From Lysinibacter cavernae (GTDB taxonomy: Bacteria > Actinomycetota > Actinomycetes > Actinomycetales > Microbacteriaceae): a stretch of 64,000 bases of DNA. The notes beneath the pieces were generated by a model. The model worked only from the letters and a program-made list of their open reading frames with translations. It had not been told where the DNA came from and did not search any database. The position numbers were made by a program, and so were the translations under genes. This document shows positions 18,218-27,502 of this stretch, one piece after another. Numbering within the stretch: position 1 is the first letter of the stretch; each line of letters opens with the position of its first letter. Location of the stretch: assembly GCF_011758565.1 (NCBI RefSeq), contig NZ_JAAMOX010000002.1:248001-312000 (forward strand). Direction: 5' to 3'.

Positions 18218-18529
18218 CGTTTAACGAGCATTTTTGACGCCTCCCACTGCTGTTGCAATCGAGGGCGGGAAATCCCACCTCAAATCGGCGACTTAGCGTG
18301 TTCTTCCCGCCGTCGATTTTCTCGTGCGCGTCGCAGTGGGGATTCGCCTCCTACCAGCCGGTTGCGCGTGTGTCGCGGTAAAAGACGACGGGCACTAGCC
18401 AGAAGGGTTTCGCCAGCAATAGAGTTTGCGTGAGGCCGCAACAGCAATGCTCCTTCCGCCGAACGGCCTGATCCCCCGACAGTCCAGCACCGTCAACCGG
18501 TCCAACTCGGGCCAGACGAAAGGGAAATC
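18218..18529. other. Intergenic region with no gene seen
   Basis: This 312-bp stretch between the tRNA terminator and the next gene has no open frame with coding character and no clear repeat or structured RNA that I can recognise. It presumably holds the promoter of the small membrane protein gene. Confidence 0.4.
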
Positions 18530-19021
18530 ATGACAGATCCAACCGTTCACGGAGCATCCAGCAGCGGCAAGGCCGCGGCCAGCGCCCCTGTAGGAAAGCT
18601 CAAGGCCGTCCGCTGGGTCGGCATCCTCGCGATCGTTGCCGGCGCCCTCATGATTGTCACGGGTGGCGTGGTCTGGGGGGTAGTCAGCAGCCAACTGCGG
18701 GCCGAAGAGATCACGGTGAGCGACGACGCGGCGTTCCTCGCTGGCTCGCAAGTTGCCGGCCCATTCACCGCATATGCACAAGCAGAAGTCATCAACAAGC
18801 ACGCACTCGCCATGACCGACGGCAAGACCTATGCCCAGCTCGACCAGGATGACCCGAAGCGGGCCGTGGTCATGAATGGCTCGTTCCTTCGGACGTCGCT
18901 CTTTACCTCGGTCGTCTCGTTTGGCGTTGCCGCGTTTGCGATTGGGGCCGGCCTCATTATTGGCCTCATCGGCTGGGCGCTCACCGTTGTGGCGGACCGG
19001 AGACGGTCAGCGGCGAGCTAG
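18530..19021 (+). CDS. Two-span membrane protein of unknown function
   Basis: A 163-residue protein with a disordered Ser/Ala-rich head, one membrane segment (about residues 29-53), an extracytoplasmic part of about 65 residues including DGKTYAQLDQDDPKR, and a second membrane segment (about 125-152) before a short basic tail. Similar actinobacterial proteins are sometimes wrongly named aromatic ring-opening dioxygenase LigA; nothing here supports an enzyme. The ATG has AAGGGA five bases upstream. It stands alone after the tRNA cluster. Confidence 0.75.
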   Translation: MTDPTVHGASSSGKAAASAPVGKLKAVRWVGILAIVAGALMIVTGGVVWGVVSSQLRAEEITVSDDAAFLAGSQVAGPFTAYAQAEVINKHALAMTDGKTYAQLDQDDPKRAVVMNGSFLRTSLFTSVVSFGVAAFAIGAGLIIGLIGWALTVVADRRRSAAS

Positions 19022-19088
19022 GCCCGTCTTAGCTACCCGATAGCTCAGAGTCCGCAGCACGCAGAACGGCAAGAGCCGCTTACGGCTA

Positions 19089-19664
19089 TCACGGACGAGG
19101 CGTCAACAGAAACCGGATCAGTTGTCGCATCGGTTCAGCGTGGTCGGTCATCCGACCCAAGGTTCTCAACACGATCGTGCCAATGAGCACTTGGCCGAGT
19201 TGCTCGGTGGGGGTATCTGCGGGAAGTTCGCCCGCGTTCACCCCCGCCTGAACCCGCTGGGTCAGCGAGCGATCAACACCAAGGCTTGCACCAAGATGGT
19301 CGCCAACGGCAGCATCCTCAGCCGCGGCGGCAACAAGCGAGCGAAGGAGCTCATTGCCCTGGGGCGCGTTGAGGATGGCCAAAACGGTGTCGAGCCAGAC
19401 CTCAACATCGGCGACAATGTCAGCGGTATGCGGCACGTCAAAGCTCAGGGGGAACAGTCGCCCCTCTGCGAGGCAATCTGCAATCAGCGCGCCCCGAGAC
19501 GGCCACCACCGATAGATGGTCTGTTTTCCGACACCGGCCTCTTTGGCTATCCCCTCAATCGTGAGGCGATCATAGCCCTCCCGATGAAACTGGCGGGCCG
19601 TCGCTTCTAAGATCGCCTCTCGCGCGGCCGCGCTACGCACGGGTCCAGAACGGTGTTCTTTCAT
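19089..19664 (-). CDS. TetR/AcrR family transcriptional regulator
   Basis: A 191-residue repressor-type protein. The helix-turn-helix lies at about residues 14-60 (ATARQFHREGYDRLTIEGI then GVGKQTIYRWWPSR), followed by an all-helical ligand domain resembling the TetR_C_11/C_16 type. It is divergent from the MMPL transporter gene with only about 73 bp between the starts, so it most likely represses that transporter and itself from shared sites. The inducer is unknown. Confidence 0.9.
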   Translation of the reverse strand: MKEHRSGPVRSAAAREAILEATARQFHREGYDRLTIEGIAKEAGVGKQTIYRWWPSRGALIADCLAEGRLFPLSFDVPHTADIVADVEVWLDTVLAILNAPQGNELLRSLVAAAAEDAAVGDHLGASLGVDRSLTQRVQAGVNAGELPADTPTEQLGQVLIGTIVLRTLGRMTDHAEPMRQLIRFLLTPRP

Positions 19665-19737
19665 GCACCCAGGATAGCCACAGTTCCTAGACGAGACGTA
19701 GCGTATGATCTTCTTGTCGACTAAGGAGATCTTCTAC

Positions 19738-22311
19738 ATGGCCACACTGCTCTTCCGCCTGGGTTCGTTTGCTGCGCGTCGCGCGTGGGCAGTGATTGTG
19801 GCCTGGATCGTCATCCTCGGCCTCTCCGTCGGGGCCTACTTCGCGTTGGCCGGCGGGCTGTCAAATAGCTTCGACATCCCAGGCACGGCATCAGGTGAAG
19901 TCACCGACCAGTTAGCACAGAAACTCCCAACCACCGCGGGAGGCACGGGAACCGTCGTGTACCAAACCGATGACGGCTCGGCATTCACCGCCACACAGCG
20001 CGAGCAGATCTCTGCCGCAGCGACCAGCGCAGAAGACCTCGACGGCGTTGCCGCTGTTGTGGACCCGTTTGCCACCCAGCAGCAACAAATCGACGGGGCA
20101 GCGCAACTCGCTGACGGCCAGGCGCAGCTGGATGATGGCCGCACCCAGATCGAAGACGGTCAGGCTCAGCTCGATGCCGGGGCAGCGCAGCTCGAGGCCG
20201 CCCAAGAACAGCTCACAAGCGCACGGGGCCAAGCGGAAGCCGCCGGTGCGGACGCCGCCCAGCTCGCCCCAATTGACGCCCAACAAGAGCAACTTGATAT
20301 ACAGGTTGCCGCGTTGCAGGAACAGCAAGACACCATCGATACCTCACTCGCCGAGCTCGAAGCAAACGAGGATCAGCTCGCGCTCGGCTCACAGCTGCTG
20401 AGCCTGTCAGACGGCATCAGCGTTGTTTCGGCAGACGGTTCAACGGCCGTTGTCAACGTATCGTTTATCGACCCCCGCCTTGAGCTCTCCGAAGAGGTCA
20501 AGCAGGACACCATCTCGCATTTTCAGGATGTCTCAGTTGCTGGAACCACCGTCAGCTTTGGCACAGATATTGCCCAGGGTGTTCCTGAGATCTTCGGCGT
20601 CGGCGAAGCCATTGGGCTCGTGTTTGCAGCCGTCGTCCTCATCGTGATGCTTGGTTCCCTCGTCGCGGCATCACTGCCAATCGTGACCGCGATCGTCGGG
20701 GTCGGCGTTGGGGTCACGGCATCCCTTGCGTTCTCGGGAATCGTTGATATGGCATCCGTCACCCCGGTGCTCGGCGTCATGCTCGGGCTTGCCGTGGGAA
20801 TCGACTACTCACTGTTTATCGTGAATCGCCATCGCAAACAATTGCTCGCCGGTGTGCCCGTTCGCGAGTCCATTGGTCTGGCGACGGGAACGTCAGGCAC
20901 AGCCGTCGTGTTTGCCGGGTCAACCGTTGTGGTTGCCCTGCTTGCGCTGAACATCACTGGCGTCCCGTTCCTCGGCCTCATGGGCACCGTCGGCGCGGTC
21001 TGCGTTGCGGTCGCCGTGCTGGTAGCGATCACGCTCGCCCCCGCGATCCTCGGGCTTGTTGGCGAACGACTCCTTCGTCGAAACACTCGTGCGACCATCG
21101 GATCCGCAGACGCGGCAGCATCGCCGTCACGACGGGCGGCAAAACCTGTCACCGTCATGTCAAACACCCGCGCGGTTGTCACCGTGGTCGTTTCGGTCCT
21201 CGCGCTGCTCGTCGTCGCGATTCCGTCCCTATCGATGAGGCTCGGGCTCCCCGACGGTTCGAGTGAACCTGAGGGATCAACCAGCGCCCAAGCGTTCCAG
21301 ACCGTGAACGAACAGTTTGGTGAAGGCGCCAACGGCCCGTTACTTGTGACCGCAACGCTGCCAAACGCAATCGATGCAGACGACCTGCTCGGCGTACAGG
21401 TTGAGGTGGCCCAGTCGATCGCCGACCTGGATGATGTGGCGGCAATTGCCCCCATCGCCGCTTCCGACGACAACACGCTGCTTGCGTTCCAAGTGCTGCC
21501 TCAGGAAGGCCCTAATAGCTCGTCAACCGAGCAGTTGGTTCAGGACATCCGCTCCCTCCCAAAGGTTGACGGCAACATCACCCTCGGGGTGGCAGGCCAA
21601 GCCGCCATCAACATCGACATCTCCGAGGCGCTGAGCGCAGTACTGCCGCTCTACCTCGTCGTCGTTGTCGGGCTGTCGCTGCTCATCATGATCGTGGTGT
21701 TCCGTTCGCTGCTGGTTCCGATCATCGCAACGGGAGGTTTTGTCCTCTCGCTCTTCGCGACCTACGGGCTCATCGTTGCGGTGTTCCAGATGGGCTGGGG
21801 TGCTGAACTCATCGGCCTGCACAGCACGGGGCCCATCCTGAGCTTCCTGCCAATCATCCTTGTTGGCATCCTGTTTGGGCTCGCAATGGATTACCAGCTC
21901 TTCCTCGCCTCAGGGATGCGGGAAGCCTTTGTCCACGGCTCACCGGCAAAGCTCGCGGTAGCTCAGGGGTTCCGAGCGGGTCGCTCCGTGGTGATCGCTG
22001 CAGCCCTCATCATGGTGTCGGTGTTTGGCGGCTTCATCTTCTCGGAGTCGACAATTATTCGGTCAATCGGGTTTGGGCTGGCGTTCGGAGTGCTCCTTGA
22101 CGCGTTTGTTGTGCGCATGTTGCTCATGCCTGCGCTCATGCACCTGCTCGGACGTTCCGCCTGGTGGCTTCCTCGCTGGCTCGACCGGATCCTGCCAAAC
22201 GTCGATATGGAGGGCGCCGCGCTCGAACGCGATCACCCCGGCGCACGAGTAGCCGAGGCAGAGCCGGCCGAACCCGATGCGGTCAAGGATGACGTGCCTG
22301 CACCCGTGTGA
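19738..22311 (+). CDS. MMPL/RND-superfamily membrane transporter
   Basis: An 857-residue exporter with about 12 membrane helices in two halves. The first helix (about residues 13-37) is followed by a long extracytoplasmic loop, in which residues about 110-215 are Gln/Ala/Asp/Leu repeats of the form ADGQAQLDDG that should form a coiled-coil hairpin, a feature seen in YdgH/YdfJ-like Gram-positive members. The second loop (about 500-640) and second helix bundle follow. Conserved core stretches include GLAVGIDYSLFIVNRHR and ILFGLAMDYQLFLASGMRE, with the Asp that drives proton coupling. Start ATG 19738 has AAGGAG nine bases upstream. Likely efflux of a toxic or lipidic compound controlled by the adjacent TetR. 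Confidence 0.9.
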   Translation: MATLLFRLGSFAARRAWAVIVAWIVILGLSVGAYFALAGGLSNSFDIPGTASGEVTDQLAQKLPTTAGGTGTVVYQTDDGSAFTATQREQISAAATSAEDLDGVAAVVDPFATQQQQIDGAAQLADGQAQLDDGRTQIEDGQAQLDAGAAQLEAAQEQLTSARGQAEAAGADAAQLAPIDAQQEQLDIQVAALQEQQDTIDTSLAELEANEDQLALGSQLLSLSDGISVVSADGSTAVVNVSFIDPRLELSEEVKQDTISHFQDVSVAGTTVSFGTDIAQGVPEIFGVGEAIGLVFAAVVLIVMLGSLVAASLPIVTAIVGVGVGVTASLAFSGIVDMASVTPVLGVMLGLAVGIDYSLFIVNRHRKQLLAGVPVRESIGLATGTSGTAVVFAGSTVVVALLALNITGVPFLGLMGTVGAVCVAVAVLVAITLAPAILGLVGERLLRRNTRATIGSADAAASPSRRAAKPVTVMSNTRAVVTVVVSVLALLVVAIPSLSMRLGLPDGSSEPEGSTSAQAFQTVNEQFGEGANGPLLVTATLPNAIDADDLLGVQVEVAQSIADLDDVAAIAPIAASDDNTLLAFQVLPQEGPNSSSTEQLVQDIRSLPKVDGNITLGVAGQAAINIDISEALSAVLPLYLVVVVGLSLLIMIVVFRSLLVPIIATGGFVLSLFATYGLIVAVFQMGWGAELIGLHSTGPILSFLPIILVGILFGLAMDYQLFLASGMREAFVHGSPAKLAVAQGFRAGRSVVIAAALIMVSVFGGFIFSESTIIRSIGFGLAFGVLLDAFVVRMLLMPALMHLLGRSAWWLPRWLDRILPNVDMEGAALERDHPGARVAEAEPAEPDAVKDDVPAPV

Positions 22312-22407
22312 GGCCGGGGCAACACCCTCAGCTGGTGAATGAGGCAAGAAACGCACAGCCAACAGACCAGCACGGGCAAGCCCACAAGACCTCGGCGGCC
22401 AGGCTAC

Positions 22408-22578
22408 CTACAGGCCCCGAAGGAGGCGACGCTTCCGCCTCGCGTAATCGTGGAGGTCGATGTCGTTCGCCTCAAGCCGCCGCTCGAGCAGCTCAATTTC
22501 GGCAAGCGTGCGCTCGCGGGCATCCGCGGTCCTGCCGACTTCTGTCCTCGTGAGGTCTGACACGTCTCTAATGTGCAC
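22408..22578 (-). CDS. Possible small helical protein (56 aa)
   Basis: A short open frame from GTG 22578 to TAG at 22408 in an otherwise empty 380-bp gap. The protein is strongly helical and charged (ADARERTLAEIELLERRLEA, then DLHDYARRKRRLL), which resembles SHOCT-like or short coiled-coil proteins. Most codons end in G or C, like real genes here. Against it: no clear ribosome site, a stop just upstream, and no known family. It could also be the remnant of a longer gene. Confidence 0.4.
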   Translation of the reverse strand: MHIRDVSDLTRTEVGRTADARERTLAEIELLERRLEANDIDLHDYARRKRRLLRGL

Positions 22579-22691
22579 GCGACCAGGCTACGTCATTCCG
22601 GCGGGGCAGCCTCACGTCGCGCACGGCGTTGCGCGCATGGTTCGCGGACGCAGGCTCCTCCTGAGCCGAGCGTCATGGGAGCGGGCGCCAG

Positions 22692-23465
22692 CTATCCCTC
22701 GTTTCGAATCTTTTTCGTAATGAGGTGGGCCTGTTCCAGCAGAAGACGACCCAGTTCTGGCTGCCGCTCCGGCCGAAATCTCGACTCGATACCGGTAAGG
22801 CTGAGCGCCCAGGCAGGGCGATCGGCCCGGTCAAAGACAACGGCACCCATCCCCCAGCTCCCCTCAACAAGCAGGCCAGGATTCACGGCGTAACCCGTCT
22901 GCCGGGTCTCGGCTATCCGTTCCCGGAGGGGAACGGCGGAGTGTTGCGCGCCCCAACGGCCGGAGAGGTGGGCTCGACCGAGGTAGTCCTCTGCTTCGTC
23001 ACTCGGCAGGTGGGCAAGAAGGACAAGGCCGGCGGAGGCGACTCCAAGGGGAAACCGAATGCCCTCGGTGAGCACAAATGACCGAATTGGGAAGCTTCCT
23101 TCTTCGCGGAAGAGACACACCGTCTCGTCGCCACGTCTCGCCGAAAGAAACGCGCTCTCACCCGTTTCGCGCGCGAGGGTCCTGAGGCTTTCTTGCGCGA
23201 GGGCCGAGATATCGTAGCGTTCAGCGGCAAGCGAGCCGATGAGATACAGCTCTGGGCCGAGATACCACAGCGACTTCCGTGCATCGTGGTCGATAAATCC
23301 CTCAGCGGCGAGCGAGGTGAGCAGCCGGTGCGCGGTTGGCCTTGTGAGCGTTGTCTGGGCAACAACATCGGCAGTGCTGATGCCGTGCGGGGCTCGCTCG
23401 CTCACCGTCCGCAGGATGTCACTGACCCGGCTCACCACCTGGGCACCCTGAATTGGCTGGGCCAT
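22692..23465 (-). CDS. IclR family transcriptional regulator
   Basis: A 257-residue regulator with a winged helix (about residues 10-70, GISTADVVAQTTLTRPTAHRLL) and an IclR effector domain containing FLSARRGDETVCLFRE and PLGVASAGLVLLAHLP. ATG 23465 is preceded by GTGAGG; an in-frame start 21 codons upstream is less likely. It is divergent from the CoA-transferase/thiolase operon, and IclR proteins (PcaR, PcaU, KipR-like) often control such 3-oxoacid pathways, so it probably regulates that operon in response to a pathway acid. Confidence 0.9.
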   Translation of the reverse strand: MAQPIQGAQVVSRVSDILRTVSERAPHGISTADVVAQTTLTRPTAHRLLTSLAAEGFIDHDARKSLWYLGPELYLIGSLAAERYDISALAQESLRTLARETGESAFLSARRGDETVCLFREEGSFPIRSFVLTEGIRFPLGVASAGLVLLAHLPSDEAEDYLGRAHLSGRWGAQHSAVPLRERIAETRQTGYAVNPGLLVEGSWGMGAVVFDRADRPAWALSLTGIESRFRPERQPELGRLLLEQAHLITKKIRNEG

Positions 23466-23522
23466 AGCATCCTCACTCTCGACCACTTCAGTATGGGTCA
23501 GGTCGCCCGATGATTCAATCGC

Positions 23523-23655
23523 AACCACATTATGGACAGTTTTCTAACGAGTGATCACATCATAGAAACGGCTTTTCTTCAACGCTTCGTGACCATTGAC
23601 CGCACCATTTGTCAGGGGATAGCGTGAGCGACAGGGCGACTGGAACCACTTTATG
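23523..23655. promoter_or_regulatory. Repeated 12-bp motif in the IclR/CoA-transferase divergent promoter
   Basis: AACCACATTATG at 23523-23534 and AACCACTTTATG at 23644-23655 differ at one base and lie 121 bp apart in direct orientation, one near each gene. They are candidate IclR half-sites or promoter elements. The inference rests only on their similarity and placement. Confidence 0.35.
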
Positions 23656-23731
23656 AGCGGTGACAACCCAGTAAAACGCTCGCAGGTCAGTTTGTAGCAC
23701 CAACCGAAGGTCCCCCGCACAGAGGAGTGCA

Positions 23732-24469
23732 ATGCCAGTTCGTATGTCATCAGCAGCGGAAGCAATTCACGACTGTATCAGCGATGGAATGACCATCGCG
23801 GTTGGAGGATTTGGACTCTGCGGCATCCCCTCCGACCTCATCGAAGCCGTCAGAGATTCGGGAGCAACCAACCTCGAAATCATCTCAAATAACATGGGCG
23901 TTGACGGAAAAGGGCTCGGGCTACTCCTCGAGAGCAAGCAGGTTCGCCGAGTAGTTGCGTCATACGTTGGCGAGAATAAACTCTTCGCCAAGCAATACCT
24001 CGATGGCACCGTCGAGGTTGAATTTGCGCCACAGGGCACCCTCGCGGAGCGACTTCGGGCAGGTGGTGCCGGCATCCCCGGCTTCTACACGAAGTCCGGC
24101 GTCGGAACCCCCGTTGCCGAGGGTAAAGAGCACCACGATTTTGAGGGCGAAACCTACCTCCTCGAACGCGGCATCGTCGCTGATCTCGCCCTCGTGCACG
24201 CGTACCGCGCCGACCTCGAAGGCAACCTTGAGTATCGCCACAGCGCCCGCAACTTCAATCCGCTCGTCGCTACCGCAGGCATACACACCGTCGCCGAAGC
24301 AGAGTACATCGTCGCTGATGGATATCTGTCCCCCAATACCGTCGTCACGCCCGGCATTTTTGTGCAGCAACTCGTACAGGCGACCCCTCGCAAAAAAGAT
24401 ATTGAGCAGCTCACCGTGCGCCCCGCAGAGAGACGCACTGCGCAACTGCTGGAACGGAACGCATCATGA
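23732..24469 (+). CDS. scoA: 3-oxoacid CoA-transferase subunit A
   Basis: Alpha subunit of a heterodimeric family I CoA-transferase that moves CoA from succinyl-CoA to a 3-oxo acid (acetoacetate or 3-oxoadipate). The 245-residue protein has the subunit A pattern [32 protein letters not shown], and the [19 protein letters not shown] region. AGAGGAG lies upstream of the ATG. Its stop overlaps the subunit B start (ATGA). Substrate cannot be decided from sequence; the thiolase neighbour fits either acetoacetate breakdown or beta-ketoadipate degradation. Confidence 0.93.
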   Translation: MPVRMSSAAEAIHDCISDGMTIAVGGFGLCGIPSDLIEAVRDSGATNLEIISNNMGVDGKGLGLLLESKQVRRVVASYVGENKLFAKQYLDGTVEVEFAPQGTLAERLRAGGAGIPGFYTKSGVGTPVAEGKEHHDFEGETYLLERGIVADLALVHAYRADLEGNLEYRHSARNFNPLVATAGIHTVAEAEYIVADGYLSPNTVVTPGIFVQQLVQATPRKKDIEQLTVRPAERRTAQLLERNAS

Positions 24470-25137
24470 CCTGGACACGCGACGAAGTTGCGGCGCTCGC
24501 CGCGGCAGAACTCAACGATGGGGACTACGTCAATCTGGGCATCGGCATCCCGACCCTCGTGGCGAACCACATCCCAGAGGGGGTTCGGGTGACACTTCAG
24601 AGCGAAAATGGACTCCTCGGCATGGGAGAATTTCCCTTCGACGGAGACGAGGATGCCGATCTCATCAACGCCGGAAAACAAACGGTGACCCTCAACGGGG
24701 GCGGCAGTTATTTTGACTCCGCAACCTCGTTTGGGATGATTCGCGGTGGCCATGTGCGCACGGCCATCCTCGGGGCGCTCCAGGTCTCTAGCAATGGCGA
24801 TCTCGCAAACTGGATGGTACCGGGAAAACTCGTCAAGGGCATGGGCGGCGCCATGGACCTTGTTGCTGGTACGCCGCACGTGATCGTCGTGACCGAACAC
24901 GTGGCAAAAGACGGTTCTCCCAAAGTCGTGGCGGAGTGCAGTCTTCCCCTCACCGGCTCGAAGGTTGTCCACAAGATCATCACCGATCGGGCCGTTTTTG
25001 ATGTCACACCCGACGGACTCGTTGTCGCCGCGCTCTCGCCCGGCACTACCATCGAGCTACTCACCAGAATCACGGGGGCACCATTCACCGTCGAACGGCA
25101 ACTTGCTGCCTCCCTCAGCCAAGGAGCACCACAATGA
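24466..25137 (+). CDS. scoB: 3-oxoacid CoA-transferase subunit B
   Basis: Beta subunit of the same enzyme. The 223-residue protein has [17 protein letters not shown] and the active-site stretch SENGLLGMG, whose Glu forms the CoA thioester intermediate. [19 protein letters not shown] follows as in the family. It is joined to its neighbours on both sides by 4-bp ATGA overlaps, so the three proteins are made from one transcript. Confidence 0.94.
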   Translation: MTWTRDEVAALAAAELNDGDYVNLGIGIPTLVANHIPEGVRVTLQSENGLLGMGEFPFDGDEDADLINAGKQTVTLNGGGSYFDSATSFGMIRGGHVRTAILGALQVSSNGDLANWMVPGKLVKGMGGAMDLVAGTPHVIVVTEHVAKDGSPKVVAECSLPLTGSKVVHKIITDRAVFDVTPDGLVVAALSPGTTIELLTRITGAPFTVERQLAASLSQGAPQ

Positions 25138-26306
25138 GCGTCATCATCGCAGGTTACGCGCGCACACCCTTCGCGAAGTTCAACGGCGCATTTCGCGATA
25201 TTCCTGCGACCGTACTCGGGGCACACGCGACGAAGGCCGCCCTTGCTCGGGCCGGCGTGGGACCTGCCGATGTCAACGCGCTCATCGCCGGCCAGGTATT
25301 GCAGGGCGGAGCAGGACAGAACCCTGCAAGACAGACCGCGATTGGCGCTGGTATCCCCCTCAATGTGCCAGCGCTCACGCTCAACGCCGTATGCCTGTCT
25401 GGCACCGAGGCGGTTACCGCGGGCTACCGCCTGATTGCTGGGGGCGAGGCCGATGTTGTGGTCGCGGTCGGCCAAGAGTCGATGTCACTCGCGCCGCACG
25501 CGTGGTCAGGCTCGCGCGCAGGAAAGGCCTACGGATCAGCCGAGTTCATCGACACGCTTGAGCACGACGGCCTGACCGATGCCTTCGAGAAACGCTCGAT
25601 GGGCGTCTCAACAGAAGCAGGCAACACCAGCCTCGGCATCACCCGCGCCCAGCAGGACACGGTAGCCGCAGCATCCCACGCCCGCGTCGCCGCATCGCTG
25701 GAATTCCTGGCCAAAGAGATTGAGCCGTTCACCGTTACGAGCAGGCGCGGCGATACCCGTGTCTCAGCGGATGATGGGCTCAGGGCATCAACCACGGTTG
25801 AATCGCTGAGCACGCTCCGCCCAGCCTTTGGCGCCGATGGCACCATCACTGCCGGTAATTCCTCCCAAATCACAGACGGCGCCGCTGCGATTGTGCTGGT
25901 GAGCGCAGCGTATGCGGAACGCAACGGGATCGTCGGGCTCGCGCGCATCCTCGCCCACTCGCTCGTAGCCGGACCAGACGTCTCGCTGCACGCTCAGCCG
26001 GCGAACGCGATCTCGGCAGCACTCGCACGCACCCCCTACGGCTCTGGGGACCTCGCGGCCGTTGAGATCAACGAGGCGTTCGCCTCTGTTTCTGTGCACT
26101 CAACAGCGCTGCTTGGTATCGATCCGGCCATTGTCAATGCCAACGGAGGCGCGATTGCGCTTGGTCATCCTATCGGCGCTTCCGGTGCCAGAATTGTTGG
26201 CCACCTCGCCAGAAGGCTGACCGATCTCGGCCACGGATCGCTTGGCGCCGTAGGGATTTGTGGCGGGGGCGGGCAGGGGTCCGCAATTGTGCTGGAGGCA
26301 CGGTAA
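25134..26306 (+). CDS. Thiolase (acetyl-CoA C-acyltransferase)
   Basis: Cleaves or forms 3-oxoacyl-CoA. The 390-residue protein has the nucleophilic Cys in [12 protein letters not shown] (the more usual text is VCGSG), the His in [11 protein letters not shown] and the second Cys in [11 protein letters not shown]. Length and motifs fit acetyl-CoA acetyltransferase or 3-oxoadipyl-CoA thiolase. As last gene of the CoA-transferase operon it would convert the activated 3-oxoacyl-CoA to acetyl-CoA plus acetyl- or succinyl-CoA. Confidence 0.94.
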   Translation: MSVIIAGYARTPFAKFNGAFRDIPATVLGAHATKAALARAGVGPADVNALIAGQVLQGGAGQNPARQTAIGAGIPLNVPALTLNAVCLSGTEAVTAGYRLIAGGEADVVVAVGQESMSLAPHAWSGSRAGKAYGSAEFIDTLEHDGLTDAFEKRSMGVSTEAGNTSLGITRAQQDTVAAASHARVAASLEFLAKEIEPFTVTSRRGDTRVSADDGLRASTTVESLSTLRPAFGADGTITAGNSSQITDGAAAIVLVSAAYAERNGIVGLARILAHSLVAGPDVSLHAQPANAISAALARTPYGSGDLAAVEINEAFASVSVHSTALLGIDPAIVNANGGAIALGHPIGASGARIVGHLARRLTDLGHGSLGAVGICGGGGQGSAIVLEAR

Positions 26307-26330
26307 CTCGGAGCGATGAGACGGTCGCGT

Positions 26331-26385
26331 CCGTCCGCCCCAAGCCGTGAGCAGAGAGGTAGTAGTTGCTCAGGGCTTGGGACGG
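26331..26385. terminator. Hairpin between the thiolase and EamA genes
   Basis: The arm 26331-26353 (CCGTCCGCCCCAAGCCGTGAGCA) pairs with 26367-26385 with two small bulges, closing a 13-base loop. It lies 24 bases after the thiolase stop and covers the last codons of the convergent EamA gene. There is no U-tract. Confidence 0.5.
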
Positions 26386-27434
26386 ATGGATACGGCACGG
26401 GCTGACACCGTGCCTTTGCCGCTGAACGGCAGGATTGATCGGCGAGGACCGCTAGCCCCGCCACGGGCACTCAGCGCGGCGGAGCGACGCGACAGCAGCA
26501 CCGCCATTATGTTGGCAACGATGATGAGCCCCATGCCAATCCACTCATGCAGCCCAAGCATCTGGTGCAGCAGAACGGCGCCTGACACCGCTGCGAGGAA
26601 GGGGTTGATGCTCATGAATATGCCAAACACATGGGTTGGGACGCGTCTCAGCGTTATGAGATCCGCCGCGAAAGGAATTGCAGAACACATGATGCCGGCC
26701 ACAACGGCAAGCCCGAGCGCCGCTATCGTGAACGGGGCATGCAGCATCACGATGATAAACACCGGAATGAAGAAGATTGAGGAGACGAGGGATGCGGCTG
26801 CCGCGCCTTGCACCCCTGGCATCCTTCTCCCGATCACGCGGTTGAGCAGAATGTAGGAGGCCCAGCAGAGGGCTGAGACGAGCCCAACCGAGAGACCAAT
26901 CACATCGGTTGTGGGGCCGGGAGCGGTCAGCACAACCACGCCGGTCGCGGCAATCGCGCCACACAAGAGCGTGAGTCTGCTTCGCCCTGCGAAGAGCGCC
27001 ACCCCGAGTGGCCCAAGGAACTCGAGAGTGACCGCCATGCCAAGCCCGAGTCGGTCAATCGCGACGTAGAGCGTGAGGTTCATGGTGCCAAGCACAACGG
27101 CGAGCAACAGCACCGGCCACCACTGTGACCAGGTAAACGTGCGCAGTTTGGGGCGGGCGACCGACATGAGCACAATGGCCGCGGTGAATTGGCGGACGGC
27201 GACAACACCGAACGGGCCGATAAAGGGGAAGGCCATGGCACCAATTGCAGCGCCAACCTGATTCGAGGATGCCGTTCCGATCATCGTCGCGACGCCGATG
27301 ACCTGCTCTTTCGGCGACGCATACCTGGCGGCTTCGGCGGCTCTGGTCTGCGCAGCATGGTCGAGATCTCCGGCAACGAATGCGGCAGCATCGACACCCG
27401 TTGCCGGGTTGATGATGTTCTCTGCTGCGCTCAT
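26370..27434 (-). CDS. EamA-family (RhtA-like) transporter
   Basis: A 354-residue membrane protein with ten predicted helices in two EamA repeats. The stretch LYVAIDRLGLGMAVTLEFLGPLGV is typical of the RhtA amino-acid/metabolite exporters, and an Arg/Ser-rich tail follows. The ATG at 27434 is preferred to one five codons upstream. It is divergent from a LysR regulator, with a perfect inverted repeat between them, so it is probably the LysR target. A second RhtA-like gene is at 49614. Likely exports an amino acid or related small molecule; substrate unknown. Confidence 0.85.
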   Translation of the reverse strand: MSAAENIINPATGVDAAAFVAGDLDHAAQTRAAEAARYASPKEQVIGVATMIGTASSNQVGAAIGAMAFPFIGPFGVVAVRQFTAAIVLMSVARPKLRTFTWSQWWPVLLLAVVLGTMNLTLYVAIDRLGLGMAVTLEFLGPLGVALFAGRSRLTLLCGAIAATGVVVLTAPGPTTDVIGLSVGLVSALCWASYILLNRVIGRRMPGVQGAAAASLVSSIFFIPVFIIVMLHAPFTIAALGLAVVAGIMCSAIPFAADLITLRRVPTHVFGIFMSINPFLAAVSGAVLLHQMLGLHEWIGMGLIIVANIMAVLLSRRSAALSARGGASGPRRSILPFSGKGTVSARAVSIRPKP

Positions 27435-27442
27435 GCAGACAG

Positions 27443-27476
27443 TATGCATTCCATTCCCCTATTCACATAATGCATA
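27443..27476. promoter_or_regulatory. Candidate LysR operator
   Basis: TATGCATT at 27443-27450 and AATGCATA at 27469-27476 form a perfect 8-bp inverted repeat with an 18-bp spacer, centred in the 68-bp region between the divergent EamA and LysR genes. Placement and AT content fit a LysR-type site. Confidence 0.5.
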
Positions 27477-27502
27477 ATCGACGCAACCTATACGCTAGAC
27501 GT

